From Spartobacteria bacterium (GTDB lineage: Bacteria > Verrucomicrobiota > Verrucomicrobiia > Chthoniobacterales > UBA6821), in the NCBI GenBank assembly GCA_947482345.1, contig CANKJN010000006.1, positions 1 to 54,945 on the forward strand: DNA of 54,945 nucleotides. Reading direction: 5' to 3'. The stretch's first letter is position 1, and each line of letters begins with the position of its first letter. Shown here piece by piece: positions 18,470 to 29,752 of this stretch. A program made the translations under genes and the position numbers. A model generated the notes under the pieces. It saw nothing but the letters and a program-made list of their open reading frames with translations, searched no databases and had not been told where the DNA came from.

Positions 18470-18594
18470 GGAGAAAGGGGTTTAGGCTGAAGACGGAAGG
18501 TTATCGGGAGCAGAGGGAAAAACCTGGGTGAATTTGAGATTCAGGTTTGTTAGCCCGGCCGTTGCTTCGCAGCCGTTACGGCAGGTCTCAAGTT

Positions 18595-19413
18595 TCATCC
18601 CTCCGGATTCCTCTGTGGCGCGCCGACGAAGGAGATGCCCCTCTTCTGGCGGTCGAGGAATTCCTTGGCAAGGACGCGGTAGGCGGAGGCGCCGGGCCCC
18701 TTCGGGTCGTACTCGAGGATGGTCTTGCCGAAGCTCGGGGCTTCGCTGATGCGGACGGAGCGGGGAATCGCGGCATCGAAGACGACCTCCTCGAAGTGGG
18801 CGCGGACATCGCGCACGACAGCGGCGCTGATGTTGGTGCGGACATCGAGCATGGTCATCAGCAGTCCGCTCATGACAAGGCCCGGATTCGCACCGGATTC
18901 GCGGATCTGCTCCATGACGCCGACCAGTTTGCCGAGACCCTCGAGCGCGTAATACTCGCACTGGATGGGAATGAGGAGTTCGTCCGCGGCGCTGAGGGCG
19001 TTGGTCATGAGGATGCCGAGCGACGGAGGGCAGTCCATGATGACGTACTCGAAGCGGCCCGAAGCGCGCACCGGCTCCAGGACCGTGCGGAGCTGGGTGA
19101 GATGCCCCTCCATGCGGGCAACCTCAATCTCCGCGCCGGCCAGGTCGAGGTCGGCGGGGATGCCGCAGAGATTCGGAATCCGCGTTTCCTGGACGAGGTC
19201 CTGCATCGGGGTCTGCCCGATCATGGCGGCGTAGAGGCTGTTTCCCTCGCCCGTTTCGAGTCCGAGGGCGCTGGAGGCATTCCCCTGTGGGTCAAGGTCG
19301 AGAAGAAGGACGGTGTGACCCGCCTCGGCGATCGCGGCGGCGAGGTTGACCGAGGTGGTGGTCTTACCGACGCCCCCCTTCTGGTTGGCGATGGCGATGA
19401 CTTTGGTCTTCAT
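18595..19413 (-). CDS. ParA/Soj-family ATPase
   Basis: MKTKVIAIANQKGGVGKTTTSVNLAAAIAEAGHTVLLLDLDPQGNASSALG; ATG at 19413 fits the family start better than the ORF-track start. Confidence 0.93.
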   Translation of the reverse strand: MKTKVIAIANQKGGVGKTTTSVNLAAAIAEAGHTVLLLDLDPQGNASSALGLETGEGNSLYAAMIGQTPMQDLVQETRIPNLCGIPADLDLAGAEIEVARMEGHLTQLRTVLEPVRASGRFEYVIMDCPPSLGILMTNALSAADELLIPIQCEYYALEGLGKLVGVMEQIRESGANPGLVMSGLLMTMLDVRTNISAAVVRDVRAHFEEVVFDAAIPRSVRISEAPSFGKTILEYDPKGPGASAYRVLAKEFLDRQKRGISFVGAPQRNPEG

Positions 19414-19471
19414 GGGTTGGAAAATCGGATGATGGGAGGGTGGTGGATGCCGTTTCGGGAAAGTCCCATCA

Positions 19472-20698
19472 TCAGCGGCTCCCATAGTAATCGGCAAGCC
19501 CTTGCGCCACGGCATCGGCATATTCCCTGTAAATGCTTGGCAGTTGGGAGCCCCCCACGTTGCGTCGCCCCTGATAATCTCCCATTTGCACGCGGTTGAA
19601 GACCGCCCGGCTGTTCATGACATACGGCTCACAGTAGACGACCGGGCATTCGAACAGGCGGTTTGCCAGCAGGTTGCGGATCCAGAGATAAGGATTCGAG
19701 GAGGCGGGGATTCCCTTGGTGCCATGGTAGACAAAGGGTTCGAGTCCGGTGGCGGAGGCCAGGGAACGGGCGACGGCCTCGGAGGCTCCGAGTTCGGCGG
19801 CATGGGTCCCGCCGAGGAGTTTCACCAGCATGGTGTGGCGCTCATCCTCGTGCAGAAGTTCCTCGCGCGAGATGTTTCCGGAGAGCAGCAGGTGAAGGTG
19901 GTTTTTGTCCGTCAGGGAGGGGCGGGCCGGATCACCCCACTCCTCCGCATTGAAGTGGAGGCACACCACGAGGTCGGGACGGATGTGGCCGTTCACCATC
20001 CGGGCCCGGTTGCGGATCTCGCCGACCCGGTAAAAGAGCCTCTCGGTCTCATCCTGAAGTCGCTTGCCCGACGGAACCACACCCTCCTCCCTGAGCGATC
20101 CCGCCGCGACTTTCCTGAGACTTCCGGGGCGCAGCGGCGTAGTGGGGCCGTTCCTGGTCCTGGTCAGCCAGACCTCCGCACCCATCGACTCCAGTTGCTG
20201 TTTCAGGAGCTTCGCGACCATCAGGGTCATCTCCCCCTCCTGGACGGGGCGACTGTTACCGATCCGGAACCAACGGGCTTCCATCTTCGCATAGCTTCCC
20301 CCGAGGTGGCCCGGATCGATGGCGATGCGGAGACCGGCAAGCGGCCGACCGGGGACGGGGGAGCGCGCCGTGCGGTCCTTCCAGAACCGGGGCGGGGCCT
20401 TTGGAGTCGTGCCCGGAGAGGCGAGGGGGAGGGCGATTGGAGCGGCGCCCGGCCTCGGGGTAATCAGGGCCTCGGTCGGGGAGATGCTGATCCACTCCCT
20501 CCACGATCCGTCGGGCACGTAGACCTGTCTGAGAAGCCTCTCGAAATCGGCGGCCGTGATTGTTCCCACATACTGCCCGATGGTGCTCCAGTCGGGCTGG
20601 GGAGCCAGCGGGCTGAGGAGGGCGGCCGGCGCGGAAACGGACGAAGCCAGCAGGACAAAAGCCGCGACATAGCGAAATGCATAAGGGCGAATCTTCAA
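19472..20698 (-). CDS. N-acetylmuramoyl-L-alanine amidase (Amidase_3 type), signal peptide
   Basis: GLRIAIDPGHLGG, VQEGEMTLMVAKLLKQQLESMGAEVWLTR, DLVVCLHFNAEEWG carry the His-Glu-His zinc ligands. Confidence 0.85.
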   Translation of the reverse strand: MKIRPYAFRYVAAFVLLASSVSAPAALLSPLAPQPDWSTIGQYVGTITAADFERLLRQVYVPDGSWREWISISPTEALITPRPGAAPIALPLASPGTTPKAPPRFWKDRTARSPVPGRPLAGLRIAIDPGHLGGSYAKMEARWFRIGNSRPVQEGEMTLMVAKLLKQQLESMGAEVWLTRTRNGPTTPLRPGSLRKVAAGSLREEGVVPSGKRLQDETERLFYRVGEIRNRARMVNGHIRPDLVVCLHFNAEEWGDPARPSLTDKNHLHLLLSGNISREELLHEDERHTMLVKLLGGTHAAELGASEAVARSLASATGLEPFVYHGTKGIPASSNPYLWIRNLLANRLFECPVVYCEPYVMNSRAVFNRVQMGDYQGRRNVGGSQLPSIYREYADAVAQGLADYYGSR

Positions 20699-20750
20699 GA
20701 TGTCTCATTTTTACATCGTCCCGGCCGGTGCTTTCGATAAAAACCCACCC

Positions 20751-21542
20751 ATGGTGAAAATCCTTTTTCTGGGCGATGTGGTGGGTGAACCCGGCCGCAT
20801 GGCAGCCTGCCGCACGGCGGAACTCTATCTGGAGCGCGGCGATGCCGATTTCGTGATCGCCAACGGCGAGAATGCCGCCGCCGGCCGAGGCATTACCCCG
20901 AAGCTCGCCATCGACCTGATGCGTAGCGGCATCGCCGTCATCACCTCGGGGGATCATATCTGGGACCAGAAGGAGATCATTGCCTACATCGCCACCGAGC
21001 CGCGGCTGCTCCGCCCGCTCAACTATCCGGCAGGCACCCCGGGTAGCGGCAGCATCATCCTCGACACGGCCCACGGGCCGATCGGCGTCATGAACGTCCA
21101 GTGCCGGACCTTCATGAAGACCCCCCTCGACAACCCCTTCCTGGCGGCCTCCGCCGAGGTGGAAAAACTCAGGCAAGAAACCCCCGTGATCATCGTCGAT
21201 GTCCATGGCGAGACCACCAGCGAGAAGATCGCTATGGGACGCCACCTCGACGGCAAGGTCTCCCTCGTGGTGGGGACCCACACGCATGTGCAGACGGCCG
21301 ACGAGCGGATCTTCCCGAAAGGGACGGCCTTCCTCTGCGATGCGGGGATGTGCGGGCCGGAGGACTCCATCCTCGGCCGCGACTGCGACGCGGTGGTGGG
21401 GCAGTTCGTGAACTCCATGCCGGTCAAGTTTCCCGTGGCACGCGGTCCCGTCATTGCATCCGGCGTGCTCGTCGAGGTGGATCCGGAAACGGGCCGCGCC
21501 AAGTCGGTCAAACGCGTGGCGGAACGCTACGGGGCGCCTTAG
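20751..21542 (+). CDS. TIGR00282/YmdB-type metallophosphoesterase
   Basis: MVKILFLGDVVGEPGRMAACRTAELYLERGDADFVIANGENAAAGRGITPK...VVGTHTHVQTADERIFPKGTAFLCDAGMCGPEDSILGRD. Confidence 0.92.
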   Translation: MVKILFLGDVVGEPGRMAACRTAELYLERGDADFVIANGENAAAGRGITPKLAIDLMRSGIAVITSGDHIWDQKEIIAYIATEPRLLRPLNYPAGTPGSGSIILDTAHGPIGVMNVQCRTFMKTPLDNPFLAASAEVEKLRQETPVIIVDVHGETTSEKIAMGRHLDGKVSLVVGTHTHVQTADERIFPKGTAFLCDAGMCGPEDSILGRDCDAVVGQFVNSMPVKFPVARGPVIASGVLVEVDPETGRAKSVKRVAERYGAP

Positions 21543-21591
21543 GTTGGGAGTTGGGAGTTGGGAGTTAGGAACTAGGAACTAGGAACTGGAA
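21543..21591. repeat. Heptanucleotide tandem repeat tract
   Basis: GTTGGGA x3, GTTAGGA, ACTAGGA x2, ACTGGAA (7 consecutive 7-mers). Confidence 0.9.
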
Positions 21592-21771
21592 GCTGGGGTG
21601 GAATGAAAAGTGAAGAATGGGAGTGAAGTGGAGTTGAGGGCCTCGCGCTTCACTGTTCGCCCTTCGGCTGCGGTTCCTTATTTTAGCCTTCAGCATTTAG
21701 CCTTCAGCATTTCTTTCACGATTGAACAAATGACTCCATCTTTGCCGGGGAGCGGATTAGCCTGACCGGAG

Positions 21772-24700
21772 ATGGATCCCGCAGGACCAGCACCCGAAGA
21801 CCAATCAGGCCTTGGCCTGGTAAGCCAGGAGTCGCGCCGCAGCGTGCTGGTGATCGACAGCCTCCTGCGCGGCGCCTCGCGTCTCCAGCACTTGGCGGCC
21901 CGAAGGTGGCGACGTCTGCGCCGGAGGCCACAGACGATCGCGGAGAGCGCGAATCTCCTGCCGACCCTGATCCAGGTGCTTGCCGCCTTCACGCGCGTCG
22001 ACGGCGAGATGCTCGAGGAGGAAATCGATTCCAGCCTCGGATTCCTGCGCTACGACTATCCGGAGGCCGTCTATTCCGAGCTGCGGAGGCTCTTCCGGCA
22101 GGCGCTCGAGCAGCAGCAGGATCTGGGAGTCATGGCTTCCAAGCTCGCCCTCGAACTGAGCGACGACCGGAAGATCCTGCTCGGCGTCCAGCTCTTCGAC
22201 TTGATCACCCGCTCCGGGATGAAGCCGGAGCAGGTCGCCGCCTACCATGATTTCATGGGCAAGCTCGGCATGGCCGCCCAGGCGATCGACATCGTCTACC
22301 AGCTCAATGCGAACGAACAGGCCGACCCTGCGTTCTTCCACGACGGCGTCTCCCCGCTGGAGGCCCTTTCCTTCGGCGATCCCGACCGGTGCGATGTGGC
22401 CCTGCGCGAGTTCTCGCCCGACGAGCGGCTGCTCGCCTACCGCCACCACGACCTGATCATCCTGAAGAACCTCTCCTCGAAGAGCCTCATCGTCCAGGGG
22501 CGACTGCTCAAACCGGGCGAATTCTGCCGCATCTATCCCGGCCAGCGGGTGCTCGTCGGCGAACAGGTCATTACCAGCCAGGACCTGCTCTTCTACTTCA
22601 ACGCGAAGCGGAACGTGACGCTCCCCCACATCTTCGTGGCGATCAACAACGAGGAGGTCCGTCTCGAGAAGTCCCGCAGCCGCGACAGCGATCTTGAGAT
22701 CGCCTTCGGGCTCAAGGTGCGCGTCACCGCGCTCCAGGATCTGCGGGCGACCCTGCGGGGCACTCCCCTGCGCAAGGGAACGACCGTGGATGCCCAGCTC
22801 TCCGACAAGATCTTCTTCCGCGACGGAGGGGAGCTCGACCTCGAGGAGCTCAAGCGACGCGTCGGCGCCTTCGGCGGGCGCTTCGAACTCAAGGGATCGA
22901 AGACCGAGTATATCGCCTCCAACAACCCGAGCCGCCTCGACGACGATGACATCCTCATCTCCCCGGGCATCGGCGGCGAGGTGACCCTCCGGATCACCTG
23001 TGACTACCAGCTGAAGAAGGGACGGGTCGAGGTGCTGCAGGCCGACCGGCCGATCGTGGTGAGGGGCCTGCCCGTCCGGGGCGCCATGGAGCTGGAGGAC
23101 GGCGACACGATCCGCATCGATGCGGGCCAGGTGCTGCGCTGCAATTTCACCGAGCGCATCATCGAGGAGGAGCGCAACATCATCCGCAACCTCGATGTGC
23201 GCGATCTCGTCTGCCGCTTCCGGAGCGCCGACACCGCGCTCGACAACCTCAACTTCTCGATCGAGCGGGGCGAGATGGTCTGCGTCATGGGGGCGAGCGG
23301 CTGCGGGAAGAGCACCCTGCTGCGCGCGCTGGCCGGTCAGTTCCAGCCGATAGCGGGAGAGGTGCTGCTCAACCAGCGCTCTCTCTACGGGAATCTCGAC
23401 GCCCTCCTTCAGTACATCACCTACATCCCGCAGTACGACGCCTTCGACGAGCAGCTGACCATCGAGGAGAACCTGAAGTTCGCCGCCGCGATCCGGGCCC
23501 CCCATCTCTCACGCCGCGAGCGGCAGCGCCGGATCGACAGCAAGCTTGCGGAGCTGGGCCTCAACGAGCGCCGCAAGGAGGTCGTCGGGGGATCCCAGAG
23601 GAAGGTGCTCAGCGGGGGCGAGCGCAAGCGTCTCAACATCGGCCTGGACATGGTCAGCACGGCCGACATCTACCTCTTCGACGAGCCGACCAGCGGCCTC
23701 TCTTCCAAGGATTCCGAGCACGTCATCGAGATCATCCGCGGCATGGCCCACAACAAGATCGTCCTCGTGACGATCCACCAGCCCACCTCGAAGATCTTCC
23801 AGATGTTCCAGAAAGCCCTCCTCCTCGACAAGGGAGGGAAGCTGGTCTTCTTCGGAACGCCGACCGAGATGCTGGCCTACTTCGCGGAAGCCGAGCACGA
23901 ACAACTCTTCGGAACCGAACTCGGAGGCTGCCAGGCCTGCGGCACGACGAGGCCGGAGTTCGTCTTCGATGTGCTGGAGACCCCGCTGCGCGACCTGAGC
24001 GGCGACATCATCTACGAAGAGAACAACCGCGGCCAACTCGTCCCAGCGCGGCGCTTCTCCCCGGAATACTGGCGCGACAAGTTCGAGGCCTACCGCCTCA
24101 TGAAGGAGGTGAAGCAGCCGGCCTCCTCCCGTATCCCCGTACCCGCCGGGCCCGAGGCGAAGAGCACCCTCCTGCAGCGCCCCAAGGGGTGGGAGGGTCT
24201 CCGCTGGCGCGACGAACTCGGCCAGTTCCTGGTCCTGCTCCAGCGCTCCTTCATCAGCAAGCTCCGCAACAGGGCCAACCTGCTGACCACGCTGGTCGAG
24301 GCGCCGATGCTCGCCTTCCTGATCGGGGCGGTCCTGCGCTACTCGGAGGGGAAGAGCTACGACTTCGCCTCGGCCTTCCACATCCCGACCTACCTCTTCC
24401 TCTCGCTGGTGGTGGCGATGTTCCTGGGCCTGACCAACAGCGTCGACGACATCATCCGCGACCGTCCGGTGCTTCTGCGCGAGCGCAACCTGAACGTGCG
24501 CCTCGGCTACTACCTGCTGGCCAAGGCGATCACTCTCGGCCTCTTCGCCGTGGCGCAATGCGCCCTCTTCACACTGATCGGCGACTGGATGGTCTCGATC
24601 CGCGGATTCTACTGGGTGGAGTTCACCGCGATGTTCCTCACCGCCTTCAGCGGCATCGCCCTGGGACTCCTCATCTCCTCGCTGGCCCGCGAGGGGAAGA

Positions 24701-25419
24701 CCGCGGTCAATATCATCCCGGTCGTGCTCATCCCCCAGATCATACTCGGGGGCGCCCTCATCAAGTACGAGGAGATGAACCGCAACCTCGACTTCATCCA
24801 TTCGATTCACGAATGGTTCGCGCGGCATCCCGACACCGCGATGGAACCCCGGAGCGACCTGCAGGTGCCGGTGATCTGCGAGTTCATGCCGATGCGCTGG
24901 TCGTACGAGGGGATTGTCTACGCCCAGGCCAAGCTCAATCCCCTCGCCCTTCGGCAGGCCCGGATCCAGCGTCAGATCAACCAGTTGGCGGCGGTCAAGA
25001 AGCCGACCGAGGCCCAGGAGGAACGGCTCGATGACCTCAAGGACCTGCTCGCCATCCTGAGCGGCCTCGAGGCCAAGACCACCAAAGATCTCGACAGGAG
25101 AATGGAGCGGATCGACCGGGTGATCGCGGGCGGCCCCTTCAAGCGTGAGGAACTTCTCGGGCGAGAGGGAGGGGTCACCGCGGAACAGCTCTACACCAAC
25201 CAGAAGGTGCTCGACCTAGTCTCCAAGGCCGAGATGGAGCAGGCCGATTACCGTGAAAGCCGCCATCCCAACGTCTTCTTCGGCCCGGTGAAGCATTATT
25301 TCGGCATGAACATTCCCCTCCTCTGGTTCAATGCCGGGGTGATGATCCTCTCGAGCTGGATGATCTTCGTGATCCTCTACGTGATCCTGAGACGCCAGAT
25401 CCGCCTGACCAGGAACTAG
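21772..25419 (+). CDS. ABCG-type ABC transporter (ATPase plus ABC-2 permease) with N-terminal TerB-like and FHA-like regions
   Basis: Walker A GASGCGKST, signature LSGGERKRLNIG, Walker B IYLFDEPTSGLSS, C-terminal TM block; N-terminal about 450 aa extension. Confidence 0.85.
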   Translation: MDPAGPAPEDQSGLGLVSQESRRSVLVIDSLLRGASRLQHLAARRWRRLRRRPQTIAESANLLPTLIQVLAAFTRVDGEMLEEEIDSSLGFLRYDYPEAVYSELRRLFRQALEQQQDLGVMASKLALELSDDRKILLGVQLFDLITRSGMKPEQVAAYHDFMGKLGMAAQAIDIVYQLNANEQADPAFFHDGVSPLEALSFGDPDRCDVALREFSPDERLLAYRHHDLIILKNLSSKSLIVQGRLLKPGEFCRIYPGQRVLVGEQVITSQDLLFYFNAKRNVTLPHIFVAINNEEVRLEKSRSRDSDLEIAFGLKVRVTALQDLRATLRGTPLRKGTTVDAQLSDKIFFRDGGELDLEELKRRVGAFGGRFELKGSKTEYIASNNPSRLDDDDILISPGIGGEVTLRITCDYQLKKGRVEVLQADRPIVVRGLPVRGAMELEDGDTIRIDAGQVLRCNFTERIIEEERNIIRNLDVRDLVCRFRSADTALDNLNFSIERGEMVCVMGASGCGKSTLLRALAGQFQPIAGEVLLNQRSLYGNLDALLQYITYIPQYDAFDEQLTIEENLKFAAAIRAPHLSRRERQRRIDSKLAELGLNERRKEVVGGSQRKVLSGGERKRLNIGLDMVSTADIYLFDEPTSGLSSKDSEHVIEIIRGMAHNKIVLVTIHQPTSKIFQMFQKALLLDKGGKLVFFGTPTEMLAYFAEAEHEQLFGTELGGCQACGTTRPEFVFDVLETPLRDLSGDIIYEENNRGQLVPARRFSPEYWRDKFEAYRLMKEVKQPASSRIPVPAGPEAKSTLLQRPKGWEGLRWRDELGQFLVLLQRSFISKLRNRANLLTTLVEAPMLAFLIGAVLRYSEGKSYDFASAFHIPTYLFLSLVVAMFLGLTNSVDDIIRDRPVLLRERNLNVRLGYYLLAKAITLGLFAVAQCALFTLIGDWMVSIRGFYWVEFTAMFLTAFSGIALGLLISSLAREGKTAVNIIPVVLIPQIILGGALIKYEEMNRNLDFIHSIHEWFARHPDTAMEPRSDLQVPVICEFMPMRWSYEGIVYAQAKLNPLALRQARIQRQINQLAAVKKPTEAQEERLDDLKDLLAILSGLEAKTTKDLDRRMERIDRVIAGGPFKREELLGREGGVTAEQLYTNQKVLDLVSKAEMEQADYRESRHPNVFFGPVKHYFGMNIPLLWFNAGVMILSSWMIFVILYVILRRQIRLTRN

Positions 25420-25523
25420 CCCCACCCCAAGTGCCCCTTGTCGGGATCCCGAAAGCAAGGCTTGACCACCGACTGCTTCTGGGGGAACCTCCACACCCCA
25501 CAAAAGAAAGCAGGTGAATTAAC

Positions 25524-25721
25524 ATGCCGGAAGTTATTGTCCGTAAGGGCGAACCCATCGATCGCGCTCTCAAGCGCCTCAAGACGAAACTCGACACCGA
25601 GGGAATCCTCGAGGAGGTGCGTCGTCTTCGTGCCTTCGAGACCCCGACCCAGCGCACCAAGCGCAAGGCCAAGGCCAACGCCAAGCGCGCCAAGGCCAAG
25701 GTTCGTTTCGTCCTCAGCTAA
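25524..25721 (+). CDS. rpsU: 30S ribosomal protein bS21
   Basis: MPEVIVRKGEPIDRALKRLKTKLDTEGILEEVRRLRAFETPTQRTKRKAKANAKR. Confidence 0.95.
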   Translation: MPEVIVRKGEPIDRALKRLKTKLDTEGILEEVRRLRAFETPTQRTKRKAKANAKRAKAKVRFVLS

Positions 25722-25743
25722 CGTCTGCTTTCCACTCCGAGGA

Positions 25744-26613
25744 GTGAATCCGGAAGTTCTCATCATCGGCTGCGGTTTCCTAGGGGAGGCCGCAGCCGAA
25801 CTTTTTTCCGCCCGGGGCAAGCGCGTCCTCGGGCTCGTCCGCGGCGCCGATTCCATGGCGGCACTGGCGGGGCGATCTTTTGAAACCGCCACCTGCGATG
25901 TGACCGATCCCTCATCGGTCGAGGCCCTTTCCCCAAGGCTCCGGAACGTACCCCTCGCCGTCTATGCGGTCAGCTCGGGCAGGGGTGGCGCGGAAACCTA
26001 CGCGGCGGTCTACCGGGAGGGCCTGCGGCGGGTGATCAACGACTGGAATCCGGGCAGGGTGATTTTTGTTGGCAGCACCTCTGTCTACGGACAGACCGAC
26101 GGCTCATGGGTGACCGAAAAATCGCCGACCCTGCCCGACCGCGAGACCGGACGCATTCTACTGGAGGCGGAGCAGATCGCCCTCGACTCAGGGGGAAGCA
26201 TCGCCCGCCTCTCGGGTATCTACGGGCCGGGACGTTCCGTTCTGCTGAAGAAATTCCTCTCCGGCGAGGCGCTCCTCGAAGAGGGAGGCCACCGATGGAT
26301 CAACCAGATCCACCGCGATGACGCGGCTGCGGCGCTCGCGCGGCTTGCCGACCCGGATGTCGCCGCCGGGATTTACAATGTGACCGACGACACACCTGCC
26401 ACCCAGAGGCAGGTCTACGAATGGATGGCCGGCTTTCTTGGAAAACCGCTCCCTCCGGAGGGAAGCGCCGATCTCAACCGCAAGCGGGGATGGACCTCGA
26501 AGCGGATCTCCAATGCCCTGATGCGCACCACGGGCTGGTCCCCCGCCTACACCTCTTACCGGGACGCTTTGCCCCGATTGCTCTCTGCGATTCAACCAGA
26601 TTCTTCAGAGTAA
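25744..26613 (+). CDS. NAD-dependent epimerase/dehydratase (extended SDR)
   Basis: VLIIGCGFLGEAAAELFSARGKRVLGLVRG; GSTSVYGQTDGSWVTE; RLSGIYGPGRS. Start uncertain (GTG 25744 suggested). Confidence 0.8.
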   Translation: MNPEVLIIGCGFLGEAAAELFSARGKRVLGLVRGADSMAALAGRSFETATCDVTDPSSVEALSPRLRNVPLAVYAVSSGRGGAETYAAVYREGLRRVINDWNPGRVIFVGSTSVYGQTDGSWVTEKSPTLPDRETGRILLEAEQIALDSGGSIARLSGIYGPGRSVLLKKFLSGEALLEEGGHRWINQIHRDDAAAALARLADPDVAAGIYNVTDDTPATQRQVYEWMAGFLGKPLPPEGSADLNRKRGWTSKRISNALMRTTGWSPAYTSYRDALPRLLSAIQPDSSE

Positions 26614-26658
26614 GCATTGGCATTTTGTGGAATATTGGGTCAACTTGACCCATCTCCC

Positions 26659-28008
<1,350 letters not shown>

Positions 28009-28035
28009 CCCTTCCCACTCAACGATCTCCATCCC

Positions 28036-29745
28036 ATGGCTCTGCAGGAAACCGTCCGCGACATCGATTCGGGAACCATCGCCCGAATCCTCAAGATCGG
28101 GATGATTTCCGTCGTCCTGATAGGGCTCTGCATCCTCTATTTTCTGTTCCACTTCAAGGGCCTGGGGACAGAGGCGGCGATGGATCAGGCCCAGATCGCA
28201 CGCTCACTGATCTCGGGGGAGGGATTCAGCACCCGATACATCCGCCCGCTCGCCATCCGACAGCTAAGCGATTCGGGGAAGCCCGTTCCGCCGGGAAATT
28301 TTCCCGATTTCTACAATGCCCCCCTCTTCCCCATGCTTGAGGCGGTAGCCCTTTTGCCGGTGAAGAACCGGATCGAGATGGCACCCACCGACATCCTCTG
28401 CAAGGGAGACCAGGCCCTCGCACTGCTCGGCACCCTCCTGATGTTCGCCGGTGTCCTTGTCTGGTATTTCGCCGGACGACTGCTCTTCGATAAGACCCTG
28501 GCCACCATCGGGGCGGGCCTCCTCCTTGTGTGCGACCTGATGTGGCAGTATTCGCTGGCGGGGCTTCCCCAGCACCTGCTCATCGTTCTCTTCGGAGGCG
28601 TGACGATCTGCTCCCTGAAGGCGCTTCGGTCCGAGGAAAAGGAAGAGTCGATCACGGCACTACTCTGGCTCGCGGCGGCCGCCTTCCTGCTCGGCCTGAT
28701 GTCCCTCACGCACGGTGTGGCGGCGTTTCTACTCCCCGGCTTCATTGTCTTCTGCCTGCTCGGCTTCCATGCCCGCATCCCTTCCCTGATCCTTCCCCTG
28801 CTCGTCTATGTGGCGACAGTTCTGCCCTGGCTGATTCACAATTTCATCACCTGCGGCAACCCGCTCGGGATCTCCATCTACACCGCGCTTGCCGGCGCGG
28901 GGGTGACGGAGAGCGCCGTCATGCGCGGGGTCAACACGGGACTCACGATGGGTGGCGGGATGGCCACGAAACTGAGGACCGGCCTGGTTGATCAGGCATC
29001 CCATCTGTGGGAATACCTCGGCCTCCATATCATGGCGGTTGTTGCGCTCGTCTCGCTGATGCACCCCTTCCGGAAACCCTCGACCGCCCTCTGGCGCTGG
29101 ATTGTTGTTCTGATGTGGGTCGGGGCTGTCATCGGAATGACTCTCTTCGGGGTGAAGGATGCCGTCTCGGGGAACCAGCTCCACATCATCTTCCTGCCCG
29201 CGTTCGTCCTCTACGGCACCGCCTTCATCCTCGTCCTCTGGAACAGGCTCAATATCAGCCACAAGCCGCTCCGCATCGCGTTTCTCACGGCCATCTTCAT
29301 CGTGGCCGCCGGCCCGATGCTCTTGAGGCTCGTTGTGGGATCGCAGGCCCGAATCCAGTGGCCGCCGTATGTTCCGCCCTTCATTTCCGCACTCCACAAC
29401 TGGTACAAGCCCCAGGAAATCCTCTCCTCCGACATGCCTTGGGCGGTTGCCTGGTATGCCAAGCGGAAGTGCCTCCTCCTTCCTGAGACGATCCGTCAGT
29501 TCAACGAGATCTCCGACTTCGGAACCCTCGGATCACCGATCGTCGGCCTCTACCTCACCCCGATTTCCGGAGGGCAGGAATTCCTCTCGCTGATCAAGGG
29601 GCCTTACAAGGAATGGGCCCCCGTGATCATGAGGACGGTGAACCTGAACGACTTCCTGCTCAAGAGCTTCACCCCGCTCCCGATCGACGGCGAATGCATC
29701 CTCTATTCCGACACCGAGCGATGGGCTTCCAAGAACCGCCGCTGA
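28036..29745 (+). CDS. Polytopic membrane protein, ArnT/PMT-like glycosyltransferase candidate
   Basis: Multiple TM segments with an acidic N-terminal loop (TEAAMDQAQIARSLISGEGFSTRYIRP). Confidence 0.6.
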   Translation: MALQETVRDIDSGTIARILKIGMISVVLIGLCILYFLFHFKGLGTEAAMDQAQIARSLISGEGFSTRYIRPLAIRQLSDSGKPVPPGNFPDFYNAPLFPMLEAVALLPVKNRIEMAPTDILCKGDQALALLGTLLMFAGVLVWYFAGRLLFDKTLATIGAGLLLVCDLMWQYSLAGLPQHLLIVLFGGVTICSLKALRSEEKEESITALLWLAAAAFLLGLMSLTHGVAAFLLPGFIVFCLLGFHARIPSLILPLLVYVATVLPWLIHNFITCGNPLGISIYTALAGAGVTESAVMRGVNTGLTMGGGMATKLRTGLVDQASHLWEYLGLHIMAVVALVSLMHPFRKPSTALWRWIVVLMWVGAVIGMTLFGVKDAVSGNQLHIIFLPAFVLYGTAFILVLWNRLNISHKPLRIAFLTAIFIVAAGPMLLRLVVGSQARIQWPPYVPPFISALHNWYKPQEILSSDMPWAVAWYAKRKCLLLPETIRQFNEISDFGTLGSPIVGLYLTPISGGQEFLSLIKGPYKEWAPVIMRTVNLNDFLLKSFTPLPIDGECILYSDTERWASKNRR

Positions 29746-29752
29746 ACACCTC

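Noticed and set aside
21805-24828. 566-aa and 439-aa minus-strand ORFs
   Set aside because: Antisense to the ABC transporter gene; low-information, acidic/His-rich shadow translations.
26614-26658. Possible sigma-54 promoter upstream of the NtrC-type gene (TTGGCATTTTGTGGAAT)
   Set aside because: The -24 GG is plausible but the -12 GC is not matched.
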